Numbered from the stretch's first letter, positions 1 through 5,036 are shown. The stretch: 5,845 nt of DNA from Ktedonobacterales bacterium (GCA_013815535.1 JACDGC010000280.1:1-5845); one strand, 5' to 3'. Notes: generated by a model not told the origin, from the letters alone. Translations and numbers: made by a program.

Positions 1-1
1 C

Positions 2-112
2 CGCGAGACCCTGCTCGATGCCTTAGCCATCGCTCTTGCTCACATTACCGACGCCGATGCGTCCGCCTGGTTTCAGCACGCGGGCTACTCCATGCCTGCT
101 CTATCTCCCTGA
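2..112 (+). CDS. IS630-family transposase, C-terminal end (partial)
   Basis: The reading frame is open from the window edge to a TGA at 110-112 and encodes 36 residues. They contain the motif ITDADASAWFQHAGY followed by a short tail ending PALSP. A terminal D/A-x-x-W-F-x-H-x-G-Y block just before the stop is typical of IS630/Tc1-like DDE transposases, which cut and paste at TA dinucleotides. The DDE catalytic residues lie outside the window, so neither activity nor intactness can be judged. The insertion sequence should end shortly after the stop, before the integrase start at 162, but I could not identify its terminal inverted repeat because the other end is not visible. The family call rests on a short tail recognised from memory. 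Confidence 0.65.
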   Translation, partial: RETLLDALAIALAHITDADASAWFQHAGYSMPALSP

Positions 113-161
113 AAGTTGCTGTAGAGCGGTACATCACCCATTTGATGAATGGAGCTTAGCG

Positions 162-1304
162 ATGCCTTCCAAACGCGGGCATGGGGAAGGGACCATCTAC
201 AAAGACCCCTCCGGTCGCTGGCATGGGCAAGTCTCCCTTCCCAACGGCAAACGGAAAAACGTGTATGGTGTCACCCGACGTGCTGTGCAAGAGAAAGTCG
301 CCCAAGTGCGCCGCGAAATCGACGCGGGGATGCATGGGACCGTGCTCGGTGAGCAGACGCTCCGCGTCTTCGCCGAAGCGTGGCTCACGCAGCGGCAGCA
401 TCGTCTGCGGAGTAAGACCGCCGCTGGCTATGGCAGTCTGATCGCGCGCCATCTCAACGAGATTGGCGAGATCCCCCTCACCCAGTTGAAGCCCAGTGAT
501 ATCCAGTCCCACTACGGGCGCAAGTTGCAGGCGGGGCTTTCTCCCACCACCGTCCATCACATACACGCCTTCCTCCATGTCATCTTGGAGCATGCCGTCA
601 AATTGGGAGTGATCCCGCGCAATTACACGGATCATGTTGACCCACCGGGACTCAAAGCCGCCGAGATCCAGCCGTTGAGTGAGGCGCAGGCGCGTCAAAT
701 GCTCGTCGCAGTGCGTGGACATCCCTATGAAGCCGTCTACGTGACGGCCCTAGCAACGGGGATGCGCGAGGGGGAATTGCTGGGGTTACGCTGGGAAGAT
801 GTCGATTTCGTCCGGGCGCGCGTGCGAGTCGAGCGGACGCTGCGCATCCTGAAAGGGCAGTACCTCATCGAACCGCCCAAATCAGCATCCTCACGCCGAA
901 CATTGCCAGTACCCCGCTATGCTTTGGAGATCTTGCAGCAGCGGCAGGTGCAACAAGAGGCCGATCGCGACCAGATGGGCGCAGCTTGGCAGGATCACCA
1001 TCACCTCGTCTTCACCACGGCGGCGGGATCCCCAGTGCGTTACGATACGCTCATCCGTCAGTTTCGTGGACTCATTGTCCAGGTGGGACTTCCGCCGAAG
1101 ACCCGGATTCATGACCTGCGCCATACATTTGCGACCTTGCTGCTCGAACGTGGGGTTTCCATTCGTGTGGTGAGCGAATTGCTCGGCCACAGCGGCATCG
1201 CGATCACGTTGCAGACCTACGGACATGTCACCCCTCGGATGCGGGAAGGTGCGATTCAGGAAATGACGGATATTCTGCAACTGCCGGAGGGGTGGACCCC
1301 ATGA
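162..1304 (+). CDS. int: Tyrosine recombinase, phage-type integrase (380 aa, complete)
   Basis: Site-specific recombinase that would integrate and excise the element by strand exchange through a 3'-phosphotyrosine intermediate. Residues 1-60 form a short basic N-terminal domain of the kind that binds arm sites (G-x-I-Y-x-D-x-x-G-R-W pattern). Residues about 65-160 are the SAM-like core-binding domain, and 170-375 the catalytic domain. All catalytic residues are visible: R202 (GMREGELLGL), K240 (PPKSASSRR), H317 and R320 (HDLRHTFA), H343 (LLGHS) and Y353 (QTYGHV). The ATG at 162 is preferred because GGAG lies 7 nt upstream. The longer in-frame start at 36 would run out of frame through the transposase tail and give an unconvincing leader. 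The gene reads toward the tRNA-Ser-like core 195 bp downstream, the usual int-att arrangement. Length and domain order are normal for the family. Confidence 0.95.
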   Translation: MPSKRGHGEGTIYKDPSGRWHGQVSLPNGKRKNVYGVTRRAVQEKVAQVRREIDAGMHGTVLGEQTLRVFAEAWLTQRQHRLRSKTAAGYGSLIARHLNEIGEIPLTQLKPSDIQSHYGRKLQAGLSPTTVHHIHAFLHVILEHAVKLGVIPRNYTDHVDPPGLKAAEIQPLSEAQARQMLVAVRGHPYEAVYVTALATGMREGELLGLRWEDVDFVRARVRVERTLRILKGQYLIEPPKSASSRRTLPVPRYALEILQQRQVQQEADRDQMGAAWQDHHHLVFTTAAGSPVRYDTLIRQFRGLIVQVGLPPKTRIHDLRHTFATLLLERGVSIRVVSELLGHSGIAITLQTYGHVTPRMREGAIQEMTDILQLPEGWTP

Positions 1305-1499
1305 CTATGAAGAGTAGCCCATCTGGTGGGATGAAGATGCCCGCCCGAGCTAGGGGACCATGAAGTGGAGAACAGGATGCCGCTCGCGAGCGCATTGCAT
1401 GACGTTTTGCATTCATGACACGAAAAAGCCGCCTTGAGAAGGCGGCATGAGCATCACCGAAAGGAGGAAGGAACACTGGAAGCGCCTGGGATAATGGGG
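1305..1499. other. Noncoding int-att interval
   Basis: No credible gene lies between the integrase stop and the tRNA-like core. The stretch holds a 12-bp perfect palindrome CGCTCGCGAGCG (1381-1392) and an imperfect direct repeat, GCATTGCATGAC (1392-1403) and GCATTCATGAC (1409-1419). It also holds a leftward terminator hairpin. Direct repeats in an int-att interval could be integrase arm-binding or Xis sites, but this is inferred from position only. Confidence 0.4.
1423..1446 (-). terminator. Intrinsic terminator for leftward transcription
   Basis: A perfect 8-bp stem (1428-1435 with 1439-1446, GCCGCCTT/AAGGCGGC) with a GAG loop on the + strand is preceded by five A. Read on the minus strand, it is a GC-rich hairpin followed by TTTTT. 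It would stop transcripts arriving from the right through the tRNA-Ser fragment, either those of the leftward genes or, in the original host locus, of the tRNA itself. It has no T-tract in the + direction, so it is not the integrase terminator. Confidence 0.75.
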
Positions 1500-1555
1500 C
1501 GGAGAGGGAGAGATTCGAACTCTCGGTTGAGAAACCCCAACAGCGGTTTAGCAAA
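1500..1555 (-). other. Attachment-site core: truncated tRNA-Ser(GCT), 3' part
   Basis: Read on the minus strand, the segment follows tRNA-Ser from the anticodon loop to the end. It has anticodon GCT (complement at 1550-1552) in a TTGCTAA loop, the 3' anticodon-stem strand AACCGC, and a long variable arm (TTGGG/CTCAA stem with GTTT loop) typical of class II tRNAs. A perfect T-arm follows (GAGAG, TTCGAAT, CTCTC), then the acceptor 3' strand CCTCTCC and discriminator G, with CCA not encoded. The matching 5' part (acceptor GGAGAGG, D-arm, 5' anticodon strand) is absent, and similarity stops at the anticodon loop, so it cannot fold as a tRNA. A match running from the anticodon loop to the 3' end is the classical crossover segment of tRNA-targeting integrases. 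It is therefore most likely attP, or an attL/attR copy, used by the neighbouring integrase. Confidence 0.82.
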
Positions 1556-1684
1556 TGGCATTTCGGCGTCGTTCCCTATCTCTGATTGTCGCTCAGCGTC
1601 GGTAAATCCAAGCATCCTCGTCGCCCTTTATCGGCTGATATCGGTCATTATTTTTTCTGGTAGCAGTATAAATGGCCGTAGGCT

Positions 1685-2023
1685 TTATTCGATATCTTTT
1701 GGGCGCAAGTCATTGATGGCTCCCATTGTTTGTGCGTGCAAAGTTTGGATGATTTGCAGCAGGTCTGCGGTTTGGGCTTTACTTGCTTCCATCATCGTTT
1801 TTTGGAAGGATTCCAAGGTTGCCATCTGTCCTTGCGTTTGCCTCTGCTCGGTTTTTATCTCGGCAATGTCTGCTTGCATAACCCGTATTTCAGTCATGAT
1901 TTTATCGAATCGTGCATCAAAATAAGTGGTAACACGATTGTAGAGGCGGTCAAGTTCTAGATTCAAGTCGCGTGGGTAGATGGGTTGTGGTTGTGATGGC
2001 GGTTGCGGTTGTGAGGTAGCCAT
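1685..2023 (-). CDS. Small coiled-coil protein of unknown function (112 aa)
   Basis: I do not recognise this protein. It opens with a Pro/Gln/Ser-rich segment (about residues 3-17). The rest is almost entirely helix-forming with heptad-like hydrophobic spacing (LELDRLYNRV, then residues 30-100), so a coiled-coil oligomer is likely. There is no signal peptide, membrane segment or cysteine. The ATG at 2023 is chosen because AAAGGAG lies about 7 nt upstream; an in-frame start at 2056 would place the first codons inside the upstream hairpin. It follows the leftward HTH-GNAT gene in the same direction with about 60 bp between them, so the two may be co-transcribed, with the intervening hairpin trimming read-through. 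It is AT-richer than the integrase. A structural, scaffold or partner role is possible, but nothing in the sequence decides. Confidence 0.75.
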   Translation of the reverse strand: MATSQPQPPSQPQPIYPRDLNLELDRLYNRVTTYFDARFDKIMTEIRVMQADIAEIKTEQRQTQGQMATLESFQKTMMEASKAQTADLLQIIQTLHAQTMGAINDLRPKDIE

Positions 2024-2046
2024 TGCATACGCTCCTTTCACTACTA

Positions 2047-2075
2047 AAGAGAGCATACCATAGGCATGCTCTCTT
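2047..2075. terminator. Intergenic 10-bp hairpin (partial terminator or attenuator)
   Basis: A perfect inverted repeat, AAGAGAGCAT (2047-2056) and ATGCTCTCTT (2066-2075), has a 9-nt loop between two leftward genes. On the minus strand it is followed only by TTTAG, a weak tail. On the + strand a T-rich run (2081-2093) begins a few bases later. It probably reduces leftward read-through or protects the 3' end of the upstream mRNA, and might also stop stray rightward transcription. Confidence 0.55.
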
Positions 2076-2083
2076 GTCGATTT

Positions 2084-2938
2084 TTATTTTTTTATGGTTG
2101 GCACTCTTTGTTCCTTTAATGCTTCTCTGTAAGCCTCGGCTGTGCGTGCTCCTGATTCTTGCATGTCGAGCACAAACAGCTTGGTATCTTGGCGGGGGAA
2201 TTTAACTTGGCTAAAGCCAATATGCTGTAGCAGCTTTATGCCACTCTTTGACGCGCCTACTGAGGTCACGCGGTCGATTATGACCCCTCTCTTGCCAAGA
2301 TCAACGATAGCTTGCATGCATTTTGATATCAGCGTCGCTCCTTCTCTTCTCTTGATATCTCTGCTAAGGCTCTGCTTGATGCCTATTTCAGCGATATAGA
2401 GTTGCACTCGGTTGCCATGTGTATACATTTCAATATCATCGGTAGAGAGGTTGACATCGCCAAGCAGGAAAGAGACATCTTCTAGTAAGGCATGCTCAAA
2501 TCTTTCTGAATTGGGCATAAAGGGGAGTACAGTTGCTATGCCGATGACTTCCTTTTCGCGTTTCAAGATATAGATGATTTCGGGATTCTTCTTGAGCCAT
2601 GTTGCCCACTTCTTTATGAGCGTCTTGTCGTCGGCGCTATTATGGGCATCGCTAAACAATTCCCGATTTAAGGCGATGCAAGCTGACAGGTCTTTAGCGG
2701 TTGCAGTGGTAAAGACCGTCTCTTCGGTTTCTTCTTCTAGGTCAAAGAATGCTTGTAACTCATTGGCAAGCTTATCAACATCGGCTTTCAGATAAAAGCC
2801 GTGCTTGCGCCCAGGTGGCACAACATGCTTGATTCTTCCTTTATCGACGTAGTTGGCAATCATTGCCCCGCTGATATTGAGAATCTGCTTGACCTGGGTA
2901 GCAGTGTAATATTCCTTGGGTGGCTGATATCTGGGCAT
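2084..2938 (-). CDS. HTH (excisionase/MerR-type)-GNAT acetyltransferase-like fusion protein (284 aa)
   Basis: Residues 10-60 form a small helix-turn-helix of the excisionase/MerR type (YYTATQVKQILNIS, then a V-D-K-G-R-I turn and a wing), which suggests sequence-specific DNA binding. An acidic linker (66-75) leads to a GNAT-like fold at about 77-260. Recognisable parts are the strands around IIYILKREKEVIGIATVLPF (121-140), a beta-4-like strand YIAEIGI (181-187), the acetyl-CoA loop region RREGATLIS (197-205), and the closing SGIKLLQHIGF block (232-242). The loop resembles Q/R-x-x-G-x-G/A but has T at the last position, so catalysis is uncertain and the domain may act as a sensor. ATG 2938 has AAGGAG 9 nt upstream; the start at 2974 lies near the promoter and is less likely. 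The gene is divergent from the C2H2-finger gene and shares an operator region with it, fitting an autoregulating switch protein. It is a homologue of the protein encoded at 3762-4550. Confidence 0.82.
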   Translation of the reverse strand: MPRYQPPKEYYTATQVKQILNISGAMIANYVDKGRIKHVVPPGRKHGFYLKADVDKLANELQAFFDLEEETEETVFTTATAKDLSACIALNRELFSDAHNSADDKTLIKKWATWLKKNPEIIYILKREKEVIGIATVLPFMPNSERFEHALLEDVSFLLGDVNLSTDDIEMYTHGNRVQLYIAEIGIKQSLSRDIKRREGATLISKCMQAIVDLGKRGVIIDRVTSVGASKSGIKLLQHIGFSQVKFPRQDTKLFVLDMQESGARTAEAYREALKEQRVPTIKK

Positions 2939-2972
2939 AGTGAAAGTCTCCTTAAAGTAGTGGGGCTGTTTC

Positions 2973-3001
2973 ATTGTAGTCTATTTTGCTTACTTTTGCA
3001 A
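2973..3001 (-). promoter_or_regulatory. Leftward sigma70-type promoter for the HTH-GNAT gene
   Basis: On the minus strand TTGCAA (2996-3001) and TACAAT (2973-2978) are separated by exactly 17 bp, giving a predicted start near 2966, about 28 nt before the ATG at 2938. The -10 box matches consensus at five of six positions and the -35 at four of six. The -35 overlaps the left inverted repeat at 3000-3016. Confidence 0.65.
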
Positions 3002-3065
3002 CATTACTAACAAAACTATTGACTTTTCCACAACCATGCGCTACAATTGTTTTATCAGTAATGTT
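3000..3065. promoter_or_regulatory. Paired inverted-repeat operator bracketing the rightward promoter
   Basis: The minus-strand copy at 3000-3016 and the plus-strand copy at 3049-3065 agree at 15 of 17 positions (GTTTTRTYAGTAATGTT). The last 9 bases, AGTAATGTT, are identical. The 32 bp between the copies contain exactly the rightward -35 and -10 boxes. The left copy overlaps the leftward -35, and the right copy covers the rightward start point. A regulator binding both copies could therefore repress both divergent genes, possibly with looping or cooperativity. The HTH-GNAT protein encoded next door is the natural candidate, by inference. Confidence 0.7.
3019..3047 (+). promoter_or_regulatory. 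Rightward sigma70-type promoter for the C2H2-finger gene
   Basis: TTGACT (3019-3024) and TACAAT (3042-3047) are separated by 17 bp, each one mismatch from consensus. The predicted start is near 3054, giving a leader of about 77 nt before the ATG at 3131. The promoter sits precisely between two inverted operator-like repeats. Confidence 0.8.
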
Positions 3066-3086
3066 AGTGACATACTATTTGTCACT
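3066..3086. promoter_or_regulatory. Dyad AGTGACA-N7-TGTCACT in the leader
   Basis: Perfect 7-bp arms with a 7-bp spacer form a 21-bp dyad just downstream of the rightward start point and directly abutting the right operator copy. The size and symmetry fit a dimeric HTH operator, possibly for a second regulator. In RNA it could also form a weak leader hairpin. Which role applies cannot be told from sequence alone. Confidence 0.5.
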
Positions 3087-3130
3087 CATACGGATTCGTT
3101 CAGCAGGGCGAAAATCAGGGAGGAATTTTG

Positions 3131-3697
3131 ATGGGTAGTCAGTTCTTGCGAGAATATCTATGCCTGGGTGGCACTGCGCGTCGCTATCGAGTGCATTCGA
3201 CTGGCGAGACGATTTCTTATCGCCAGTTCCTCAAACGTACTCAGCAGATTTGCCCTGAAAAGCGGGCTGCTGAACGGAAAGCGGCTGGCCTATTTGTCGC
3301 TCGAAAGATTCGTAAAGATAAGGGGCTTTCGCGTCTGCATCCTTCGGCGCGGCAACGGCGTAAGCTCGCGCCGCTCACCATTCCCGTTCGCGTGGTGTCC
3401 GTTGGCAAAAAAGCTTTGGGGATGTGGCAGGTGCTATATGAAGGAAAATCCCTCGGCCAATATCACGACCGGGGGCATGGGGCGCGGCGCTTTAGCTGCG
3501 AGGTATGCCATCTGCCGCTACGAGAGGAATTGTCCATGATTCATCATCTCTATAATACTCATCGGGTGTCACAATTTGTTACCCCTGATGCTATTTCGGC
3601 GGCTCTGCCCCCTGGTGGTGGGCGGGTGCTATATACAGGACACGTGCAGTCGAATGAGCGCAGGTCGCGTATGCCTTGGCGTGTCTCTCCTAAATAA
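3131..3697 (+). CDS. Basic protein with one C2H2-type zinc finger, function unknown (188 aa)
   Basis: I do not recognise the family. The N-terminal half is strongly basic (residues 45-80 are dense in Arg and Lys), suggesting nucleic-acid binding. Near the C-terminus is a classical zinc-finger spacing: C123-x2-C126-x12-H139-x4-H144 (H138 is an alternative ligand). Between them lies a small beta-rich stretch (83-112, IPVRVVSVGKKALGMWQVLY). There is no signal peptide or membrane segment. The ATG at 3131 has GGGAGGA ending 6 nt upstream, an excellent ribosome site; the TTG at 3128 is less likely. It is the only gene of the rightward transcript from the controlled promoter at 3019-3047 and ends before a 13-bp hairpin. 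Its position opposite an HTH gene with shared operators suggests it is the alternative product of a regulatory switch; this is inference. Confidence 0.78.
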   Translation: MGSQFLREYLCLGGTARRYRVHSTGETISYRQFLKRTQQICPEKRAAERKAAGLFVARKIRKDKGLSRLHPSARQRRKLAPLTIPVRVVSVGKKALGMWQVLYEGKSLGQYHDRGHGARRFSCEVCHLPLREELSMIHHLYNTHRVSQFVTPDAISAALPPGGGRVLYTGHVQSNERRSRMPWRVSPK

Positions 3698-3715
3698 TTG
3701 GCTTCTCTCTTTGTA

Positions 3716-3763
3716 GGGCTGAGATTGATGTGTGTATTCCTGTCAATCTCAGCCCTTGTGTTT
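3716..3763 (+). terminator. Intrinsic terminator between convergent genes
   Basis: A perfect 13-bp stem (3716-3728 with 3743-3755, GGGCTGAGATTGA and its complement) with a 14-nt loop is followed by the T-rich tail TTGTGTTTA. It ends the rightward finger gene. The stem would also face the convergent leftward gene, whose stop is at 3762-3764, but on that strand the tail after the stem (TACAAAG) lacks a T-run, so leftward termination would be weaker. Confidence 0.75.
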
Positions 3764-4550
3764 ATGAGCGCGTTTCATCAGCCATGCGGCTTTTCACACA
3801 GTATTGGAAGCTCTGCACGATTTTTGATGGGTTGGGCCTACTCATATCGAGCACAAATGCTTCATCTGAGATTGTCCAAAGTGGCGAAAAAAAGAGCTTC
3901 CTTGCCATCATTTCGCCATCCTCGCTTACCACTCGCCCAAAGATTTTGCCGATTTGCTGCTCTGGCGCTCGTTCGCACCAAAAGCTGAATACGCTGTTGA
4001 GCAGTTGGCCGAATGAGTTCGGTTTATCTGGTCTGATAATCACTGATGCCACATAAAAGTCGAAAACTCCTGGCTTATCGAAGGTCAAGATTTCTTTCTC
4101 AGGATTGATGTCAATGTCGCGCATTTCCTTCTTGAGCAATTTGTAGATGGTTGCTTCGCTCAAGGGTAACATATTAATAGCTCCCCAAAAGTCGCGGCGG
4201 TCTGATTCATTAAAGAGCACACGGCATACATACGGGTTCCTCTTATACCATTTCCTAATGATGGATGGATTTCCCGTCTCCTCGCCATACACGGCGTACT
4301 CTAGGTTGTACATATTTCCCATATCACTGTCTTGTACCCAATCAGTTCCCCCTTTGGGTTCTTCCCCAGCGCGGGGCATGAATTGGCTTCTTAGTCCGGC
4401 GAGTTCGTCCGCATCATACTCACCATGTTTGCTAAAGGGAGTGGGATAGTGCTTCTGGATTTTGCCATTCTTGACTAGGCGGTAAAAGGTAGGTGCTGAG
4501 ATGCCAAGAAAATCAATTGCGTCTTTCGCTTGTAGGAATGTCTTCGCCAT
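3762..4550 (-). CDS. Second HTH-GNAT-like regulator, degenerate acetyltransferase domain (262 aa)
   Basis: Residues 4-52 form an excisionase-type helix-turn-helix (FLQAKDAIDFLGISAPTFYR, then L-V-K-N-G-K-I turn, wing and ELAGL). The remainder aligns by eye with the GNAT-like part of the protein at 2084-2938. Shared blocks are I-x-K-W-x-x-x-N-P before the first core strands, a G-x-x-x-x-LP turn (123-129), an FYVASVII strand (165-172) like YIAEIGI, and FVLDM close to the end in both. The acetyl-CoA loop is badly degraded (N-x-x-G-x-L at 178-183), so enzymatic activity is unlikely. A ligand-sensing or dimerisation role is a better guess. ATG 4550 has AAGAGG 7 nt upstream; the start at 4592 is at the promoter. 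The upstream region carries TTGATAG repeats and is divergent from the strong promoter at 4629-4657, so it may control the noncoding RNA. Confidence 0.8.
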   Translation of the reverse strand: MAKTFLQAKDAIDFLGISAPTFYRLVKNGKIQKHYPTPFSKHGEYDADELAGLRSQFMPRAGEEPKGGTDWVQDSDMGNMYNLEYAVYGEETGNPSIIRKWYKRNPYVCRVLFNESDRRDFWGAINMLPLSEATIYKLLKKEMRDIDINPEKEILTFDKPGVFDFYVASVIIRPDKPNSFGQLLNSVFSFWCERAPEQQIGKIFGRVVSEDGEMMARKLFFSPLWTISDEAFVLDMSRPNPSKIVQSFQYCVKSRMADETRS

Positions 4551-4582
4551 ATGATGACCTCTTGTGAGTGTTCTTTCTTTCA

Positions 4583-4612
4583 AGTGTACCACATATCTAT
4601 CAATTTTCTCAA
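4583..4612 (-). promoter_or_regulatory. Probable leftward promoter for the second HTH gene
   Basis: On the minus strand TTGAGA (4607-4612) and TACACT (4583-4588) are 18 bp apart, with TG one base before the -10 (extended -10 form). The predicted start is about 25 nt before the ATG at 4550. The boxes are only moderate matches. Confidence 0.5.
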
Positions 4613-4623
4613 TTCGCTATCAA
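4597..4623. repeat. TTGATAG direct repeats, likely operator
   Basis: CTATCAA occurs at 4597-4603 and 4617-4623 (TTGATAG on the minus strand), exactly 20 bp apart, about two helical turns. A third TTGATA lies in opposite orientation at 4689-4694. The first pair overlaps the leftward promoter spacer and lies just upstream of the strong rightward promoter. It is a plausible binding site for the HTH protein encoded at 3762-4550. Confidence 0.5.
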
Positions 4624-4628
4624 AACCC

Positions 4629-4657
4629 TTGACTCTATCTAAAGTATCGTATATAAT
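4629..4657 (+). promoter_or_regulatory. Strong near-consensus rightward promoter
   Basis: TTGACT (4629-4634), a 17-bp spacer and a perfect TATAAT (4652-4657) form the best promoter in the window, with predicted start near 4664. No ribosome site or credible ORF follows for over 350 nt. AGTATCG occurs inside the spacer (4643-4649) and again at 4674-4680, with an inverted GATACT at 4691-4696, hinting at local operator sites. Confidence 0.85.
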
Positions 4658-4663
4658 CAATGA

Positions 4664-4949
4664 GAGATTTGAGAGTATCGAGAAACGATTGATACTCCCA
4701 GGCTCCTCAAGAACCTGAACAACCGATAACACCCAGGCAAGGCGCATGAACCTAAGTCTGCCGATATGTCGGGACTGTGGGAGCCAACGGCCCTCTAGTG
4801 GGGGATATGTAGCACAATGCCATCTTCTTAGATAGGATGGCGCTGTGTGGCACCTGGGAGGCATTTGCACGGGAAAAGATTTTATTCTCTTTCCCCAATC
4901 TATTCTGTTGCTCTTTGGCGCTCGACTCTTTTAGAGTCGGGCGTTTTTT
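4664..4949 (+). ncRNA. Candidate structured noncoding RNA, about 286 nt
   Basis: The RNA is defined by the strong promoter at 4629-4657 and the intrinsic terminator at 4919-4949. Overlapping reading frames lack ribosome sites or cross the promoter and terminator. Visible pairings, 5' to 3': GAGTATC/GATACTC (4673-4679 with 4691-4697); a long-range GGCTCC/GGAGCC closing helix (4701-4706 with 4780-4785) enclosing AGTC/GACT plus CCGA-TATG-TCGG (4755-4776); CCCTC-TAGT-GGGGG (4791-4804); CACA plus GCCATC paired with GATGGC plus TGTG (4813-4847, 2x2 internal loop); and GGGAAA-A-GA with TCTTTCCC (4871-4895). I see no match to tmRNA, 6S, RNase P or a riboswitch I know. It could be a free small RNA, an antitermination leader for the genes on the right, or an origin or countertranscript RNA. 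Confidence 0.6.
4919..4949 (+). terminator. Strong intrinsic terminator
   Basis: An 11-bp stem (4919-4929 with 4933-4943, one G-T wobble) with a TTT loop is followed directly by six T. It closes the transcript from 4664. Genes further right on this strand would be expressed from that promoter only by read-through or antitermination. Confidence 0.9.
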
Positions 4950-4950
4950 C

Positions 4951-4996
4951 GTGGGCGGGCTGGTGCCTTGGATCAGGTTCGATTCCTGACGTTCAC
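4951..4996 (+). other. Compact tRNA-like element without anticodon arm
   Basis: One base after the terminator T-run, GTGGGCG (4951-4957) pairs with CGTTCAC (4990-4996) along all seven positions (two G-T wobbles). The 3' strand directly abuts a perfect T-arm: TCAGG (4973-4977), loop TTCGATT, CCTGA (4985-4989). The loop has the invariant T54-T55-C56-R57-A58 and C61 pattern. Between acceptor and T-arm are only 15 nt, which can form a small GGC-TGGT-GCC hairpin. There is no D-arm or anticodon arm and no CCA (CCG follows). It resembles a minimal RNase P/RNase Z substrate or a tRNA mimic rather than a decoding tRNA; a tRNA remnant with an internal deletion is the alternative. Confidence 0.55.
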
Positions 4997-5036
4997 CCGA
5001 TGTCGCGCGGGGCGGCATTTGTTCAGGAAAGGAACG

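Noticed and set aside
36..161. 42-residue N-terminal extension of the integrase from the ATG at 36
   Set aside because: It runs out of frame through the transposase tail and lacks a ribosome site; ATG 162 has GGAG at proper spacing and matches usual integrase N-termini.
156..722. Long minus-strand ORF opposite the integrase
   Set aside because: Shadow of the integrase coding strand; no ribosome site and no protein-like features.
1301..1436. Two tiny ATGA-coupled ORFs (20 and 25 aa) after the integrase
   Set aside because: Very short, no recognisable features, and the second runs into the terminator hairpin; chance overlap is the simpler explanation.
1434..1925. 163-aa rightward ORF across the att core
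   Set aside because: It passes through the tRNA-Ser fragment and lies antisense to the coiled-coil gene.
4664..4996. Whole stretch as a tmRNA
   Set aside because: Length and the T-arm are suggestive, but the terminator separates the two parts, no tag reading frame is visible, and the acceptor partner lies right beside the T-arm rather than at the 5' end.
4580..5018. Two minus-strand ORFs (96 and 88 aa) opposite the candidate ncRNA
   Set aside because: Together they cross the strong promoter, the terminator and the tRNA-like element; no ribosome sites, and low-complexity basic composition.
4968..5036. Upstream extension of the 43-aa ORF from the ATG-like start at 4968
   Set aside because: The added peptide (QVRFLTFT type) is a translation of the tRNA-like T-arm, a common artefact; starts at 5037/5043 have ribosome sites.
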